A stretch of 9,987 nucleotides of DNA. It comes from Pseudomonadota bacterium. GTDB taxonomy: Bacteria; Pseudomonadota; Gammaproteobacteria; Natronospirales; REEB76. This document shows positions 7,603 through 9,987 of the stretch, in pieces (position 1 is the stretch's first letter; the number at the start of each line of letters is the position of its first letter). Location of the stretch: positions 1-9,987 of the forward strand of contig JAJYBN010000023.1 in NCBI GenBank assembly GCA_021779005.1, written 5' to 3'. A program made the position numbers and the translations under genes. The notes under the pieces were generated by a model, which was not told the origin of the DNA, did no database searches, and worked only from the letters and a program-made list of their open reading frames with translations.

Positions 7603-8490
7603 ATGCAATACCGATTACTCAAACCCCGATACTGGCCCACCTGGTTGCTGCTCGGCTTCATGCGTCTGGTCGTATGGTGTCCATATAAGATGCAGCTTAT
7701 GGTCGGCTACGCACTTGGACGGATCTTGCGCCTGCTCGCCAGGCGCCGCTGGCAAGTGACGCTGGTCAATCTGCGCATGTGTTTCCCGGAGATGACCGAA
7801 AAGCAGCGCCTGAAGATAGCAAAGAATCATTTCACTGCATTGGGGACCGGGGTCATCGAGTTCGGCATGTGCTGGTGGATGAGTGAGCATCGTCTGCGCC
7901 GTCTGACAACCGAGGTGCGCGGTATGGAACATCTGCAGGCGGCACGTGCGCAGGGCCACGGCGTATTGTTGCTAGCGGGTCATTTCACCCAGCTGGAAAT
8001 AATCGGCCGCATCCTCGGAATGCATACCGATATGCAGTTTATGTACCGGCCGATCGCCAATCCGGTCATTGAAGACGTCATGCGTCGCAATCGTGAACGA
8101 ATCTTTGAGCGCGCCATCCCGCGTAACGACGTTCGCTCGCTGCTCATGGGGCTCAAGCAAGGCAAACCCATCTGGTATGCCAACGATCAAGGCTACCGGG
8201 GCAAGGGCAGCATCATGGTGCCATTCTTCGGTATCCCGGCCCCCACCAACCCCGCGCTCTCGCGAGTGGCGCACTCCAGCGCGGCGCCGGTGGTACCGTT
8301 TTTCGGCGAACGCCTTCCGGGCAGCCGTGGTTACCGGCTTGAGATATTCCCCGCACTGAAGAATTTCCCCAGCGATGATCCTGCAGCAGATGCAGCGCGC
8401 ATCAACAAGTTTCTGGAAGATAATATCCGGCGCGCGCCGGAGCAATATCTATGGAGTCACGACCGCTTCAAGAAAGTCCCACGCGCGTGA
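7603..8490 (+). CDS. lpxL: LpxL/HtrB-type lipid A late acyltransferase
   Basis: Late acyltransferases add a secondary acyl chain from acyl-ACP to Kdo-lipid IVA at the inner face of the cytoplasmic membrane. The 295-residue protein (E. coli LpxL is 306) begins with KPRYWPTWLLLGFMRL, the usual N-terminal pattern, with a membrane segment near residues 11-27. It has NLRMCFPEMT (56-65), the catalytic HX4E motif GHFTQLE (His127, Glu132), YRPIANP (148-154), NDQGYRGKGSIMVPFFG (194-210) and the closing APEQYLWSHDRFK (278-290). The gene diverges from hldE and converges on kdkA. No Shine-Dalgarno sequence is visible, and an out-of-frame ATG lies 4 bases upstream within the palindrome GCATGCATGC. Whether it behaves as LpxL, LpxM or another chain-length variant cannot be read here; the symbol is by family. 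Confidence 0.92.
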   Translation: MQYRLLKPRYWPTWLLLGFMRLVVWCPYKMQLMVGYALGRILRLLARRRWQVTLVNLRMCFPEMTEKQRLKIAKNHFTALGTGVIEFGMCWWMSEHRLRRLTTEVRGMEHLQAARAQGHGVLLLAGHFTQLEIIGRILGMHTDMQFMYRPIANPVIEDVMRRNRERIFERAIPRNDVRSLLMGLKQGKPIWYANDQGYRGKGSIMVPFFGIPAPTNPALSRVAHSSAAPVVPFFGERLPGSRGYRLEIFPALKNFPSDDPAADAARINKFLEDNIRRAPEQYLWSHDRFKKVPRA

Positions 8491-8491
8491 A

Positions 8492-9202
8492 TCAACCGAT
8501 ACGGTTGTAGCCTTTCAATAGCCTCGACCAGGCATGTCCTTCGGCGACACTCGGGATCGCGAGCTTGCGCAGCGAACGCAATAGACGCCCGAGATTGGCT
8601 TCCTGCCACAGCACACCGGGCGCACGCTGCTCGCCGCGGTCGAAGTCGACCAGGAATATTTCAGCAACGCTGTTGAGAAGGATGTTATGGGCATTCAGAT
8701 CAGCGTGGTAGACACCGGCATCATGGAAGCGGCGGATGCAGGCACCGATACGATCCCAGGGCAGGCTCTCGATGTTGCTTTCACGCAGTCGCGCCGCCAG
8801 AGATAGCGTGTCCGGTATCAGGCGCGTAATCAGGTCGCCACGATACGCCAGGCCATAGCGCAACACCTGTGCGGCCACAGGCTGCGGCACTGGCAGCCCC
8901 TTCCTATATAGAGCTGACAACAACCGCCATTCCCGCCATGGCCGGGTGTTCACCAACCCCTGCCAGAGATACAGATCCCGGCTGAAACGCCGCACCACAC
9001 CGCCGCGGCGGTAATGTCGCAACACCCATTCATCGTTGCCGCCGGCCAGTATCCAGGTGTTGCCACGTCCACCGATGGCGCCGCGCAGTGACGTGTGCCG
9101 TGCCCAATGACGCGCGGAGAACAGCTCCTCGCCTGCGTGGCTTGTGAGCGCATCATCGTATAGGATGAATCCCCGTTTTGTGGCGACTGTGCGTTCAGCC
9201 AT
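8492..9202 (-). CDS. kdkA: 3-deoxy-D-manno-octulosonic acid (Kdo) kinase KdkA
   Basis: KdkA phosphorylates the Kdo residue of the LPS inner core (at O-4 in Haemophilus) using ATP, on the cytoplasmic side of the membrane. The protein of 236 residues has a small kinase fold: GAIGGRGNTWIL (41-52), WVLRHYRRGG (59-68, candidate ATP-binding basic stretch), RPWREW (88-93), YHADLNAHNILL (165-176) with catalytic Asp168, and VDFDRG (185-190) with the metal-binding Asp. I place the start at 9202 (MAERTVAT). The frame stays open to an ATG at 9325, but those extra 41 residues look non-coding and would overlap the divergent glycosyltransferase. Its stop is one base from the lpxL stop, with no terminator between. 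Its presence beside waaA predicts a phosphorylated Kdo. Confidence 0.93.
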   Translation of the reverse strand: MAERTVATKRGFILYDDALTSHAGEELFSARHWARHTSLRGAIGGRGNTWILAGGNDEWVLRHYRRGGVVRRFSRDLYLWQGLVNTRPWREWRLLSALYRKGLPVPQPVAAQVLRYGLAYRGDLITRLIPDTLSLAARLRESNIESLPWDRIGACIRRFHDAGVYHADLNAHNILLNSVAEIFLVDFDRGEQRAPGVLWQEANLGRLLRSLRKLAIPSVAEGHAWSRLLKGYNRIG

Positions 9203-9219
9203 CCTGCATGCCCCAAGTG

Positions 9220-9987
9220 ATGAAACCACCTGCCCGTGTCTGCATCCTGCGTCTCTCCGCCGTGGGCGACGTATGCCACACACTGCCGGTGGTGCGCAGC
9301 CTGCAGGCTGCCTGGCCGGACACACGCTTCACCTGGATCATCGGCAGACTGGAAGCGAGTCTGGTGGCAGACATCCCCAGCATCGAGTTTATCATCTTCG
9401 ACAAAGCCAAAGGTCTTGGCGCTTACCGCTTATTGCACAGCACTTTGCGCGGCCGGGATTTCGATCTGTTGCTGCACATGCAAATGTCGCTGCGTGCCAG
9501 CCTGGCGAGCAGCCTGGCAATTCGCGCACCGGTGAAGCTGGGTTTTGACCGGCAACAGGCTCACGATTGGCAGTGGCTGTTCAGTAACCGCCGCATCCCC
9601 TATAGACCCCGCCAGCATGTGATGGACAGCTTCTTCGGATTCGCCGAAACCTGTGGCATCACGCAACGGGTGCTGCGTTGGGACATCCCGGTGCCGGCAG
9701 AGGCGCAAGCTTTCGCCCGTGATCAGATTCCGGACAACACGCCTGCACTGGTCATCAGCCCCTGTGCCAATGCGCGTTTCCGCAACTTCCGTAACTGGCG
9801 TGCAGAACGCTATGCCGCGGTCGCAGACCATGCCGCAGAAAAGCTCGGGTTACGCGTGCTCCTGAGTGGTGGACCGAGTGCTGTTGAACGTGAATACGGT
9901 GCAGCGATCACACGGGCCGCGCACAGCCGGCCTGTGAATCTCATCGGCCAGACAAACCTCAAGCAACTGTTAGCGTTGCTGGGACGG
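9220..9987 (+). CDS. GT9-family glycosyltransferase, heptosyltransferase-like (3' end outside window)
   Basis: The frame is open for 256 codons from the ATG at 9220 to the right edge. GT9 enzymes such as WaaC and WaaF transfer heptose from ADP-heptose to the LPS core at the inner membrane. The start RVCILRLSAVGDVCHTLPVV has the family GD motif, where Asp17 is the likely catalytic base. LHMQMSLRASLAS (about 86-98) and KLGFDRQQAHDW follow, typical of the N-terminal domain. VISPCANARFRNFRNWRAER and LLSGGPSAVEREY begin the nucleotide-sugar-binding C-terminal domain. About 80-100 residues are missing at the edge. The acceptor is unknown; it resembles WaaC-like GT9 proteins generally, and I do not assign heptosyltransferase I or II. 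It diverges from kdkA with 17 bases between start codons, so its promoter must lie inside kdkA. No Shine-Dalgarno sequence is evident. Confidence 0.9.
   Translation, partial: MKPPARVCILRLSAVGDVCHTLPVVRSLQAAWPDTRFTWIIGRLEASLVADIPSIEFIIFDKAKGLGAYRLLHSTLRGRDFDLLLHMQMSLRASLASSLAIRAPVKLGFDRQQAHDWQWLFSNRRIPYRPRQHVMDSFFGFAETCGITQRVLRWDIPVPAEAQAFARDQIPDNTPALVISPCANARFRNFRNWRAERYAAVADHAAEKLGLRVLLSGGPSAVEREYGAAITRAAHSRPVNLIGQTNLKQLLALLGR

Noticed and set aside
9203..9325. 41-residue N-terminal extension of the Kdo kinase frame
   Set aside because: It overlaps the 5' end of the GT9 gene, whose conserved start motif lies there on the plus strand. The extension has no kinase homology.

Overview
The window reads as ordinary chromosomal DNA of a Gram-negative proteobacterium, most likely a gammaproteobacterium. 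The evidence is a lipopolysaccharide inner-core locus (hldE, waaA, an LpxL-type acyltransferase, a Kdo kinase and a GT9 glycosyltransferase), a TolC outer-membrane channel, and a moderately GC-rich composition that is similar throughout. I cannot place it more exactly. I see no mobile elements, CRISPR array, tRNA or rRNA.

Layout. (1) Positions 1-1813, minus strand: the 5' part of thiC runs off the left edge. It is preceded by a well-formed TPP (thiamine pyrophosphate) riboswitch and an extended -10 promoter. (2) About 1830-2163: a stretch without a convincing gene. It holds one doubtful hydrophobic small ORF and a dense cluster of overlapping inverted repeats. (3) 2164-4727, plus strand: a PCMT-family methyltransferase, a single-domain rhodanese and a TolC-family channel. 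The first two are clearly co-transcribed, and tolC has its own probable promoter. (4) 4755-4779: a hairpin between the convergent tolC and waaA genes, probably a bidirectional terminator. (5) 4780-7478, minus strand: the hldE-waaA operon. (6) 7603-8490, plus strand: lpxL-like late acyltransferase, divergent from hldE. (7) 8492-9202, minus strand: kdkA-like Kdo kinase, convergent with lpxL with one base between the stop codons. (8) 9220 to the right edge, plus strand: a GT9 heptosyltransferase-like gene, divergent from kdkA with a 17-base gap.

How the genes fit together. HldE makes activated heptose. WaaA attaches Kdo to lipid A precursor, KdkA would phosphorylate that Kdo, the LpxL homologue adds a secondary acyl chain, and the GT9 enzyme probably extends the core. 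Together they predict a Kdo-phosphate inner core. TolC is the outer-membrane exit duct of efflux or type I secretion. The thiC block is a separate thiamine biosynthesis unit under TPP control.

I found no undescribed multi-gene system. The items most worth checking are the PCMT homologue, whose usual substrate motif is replaced, the nested inverted repeats upstream of it, and the riboswitch expression platform.
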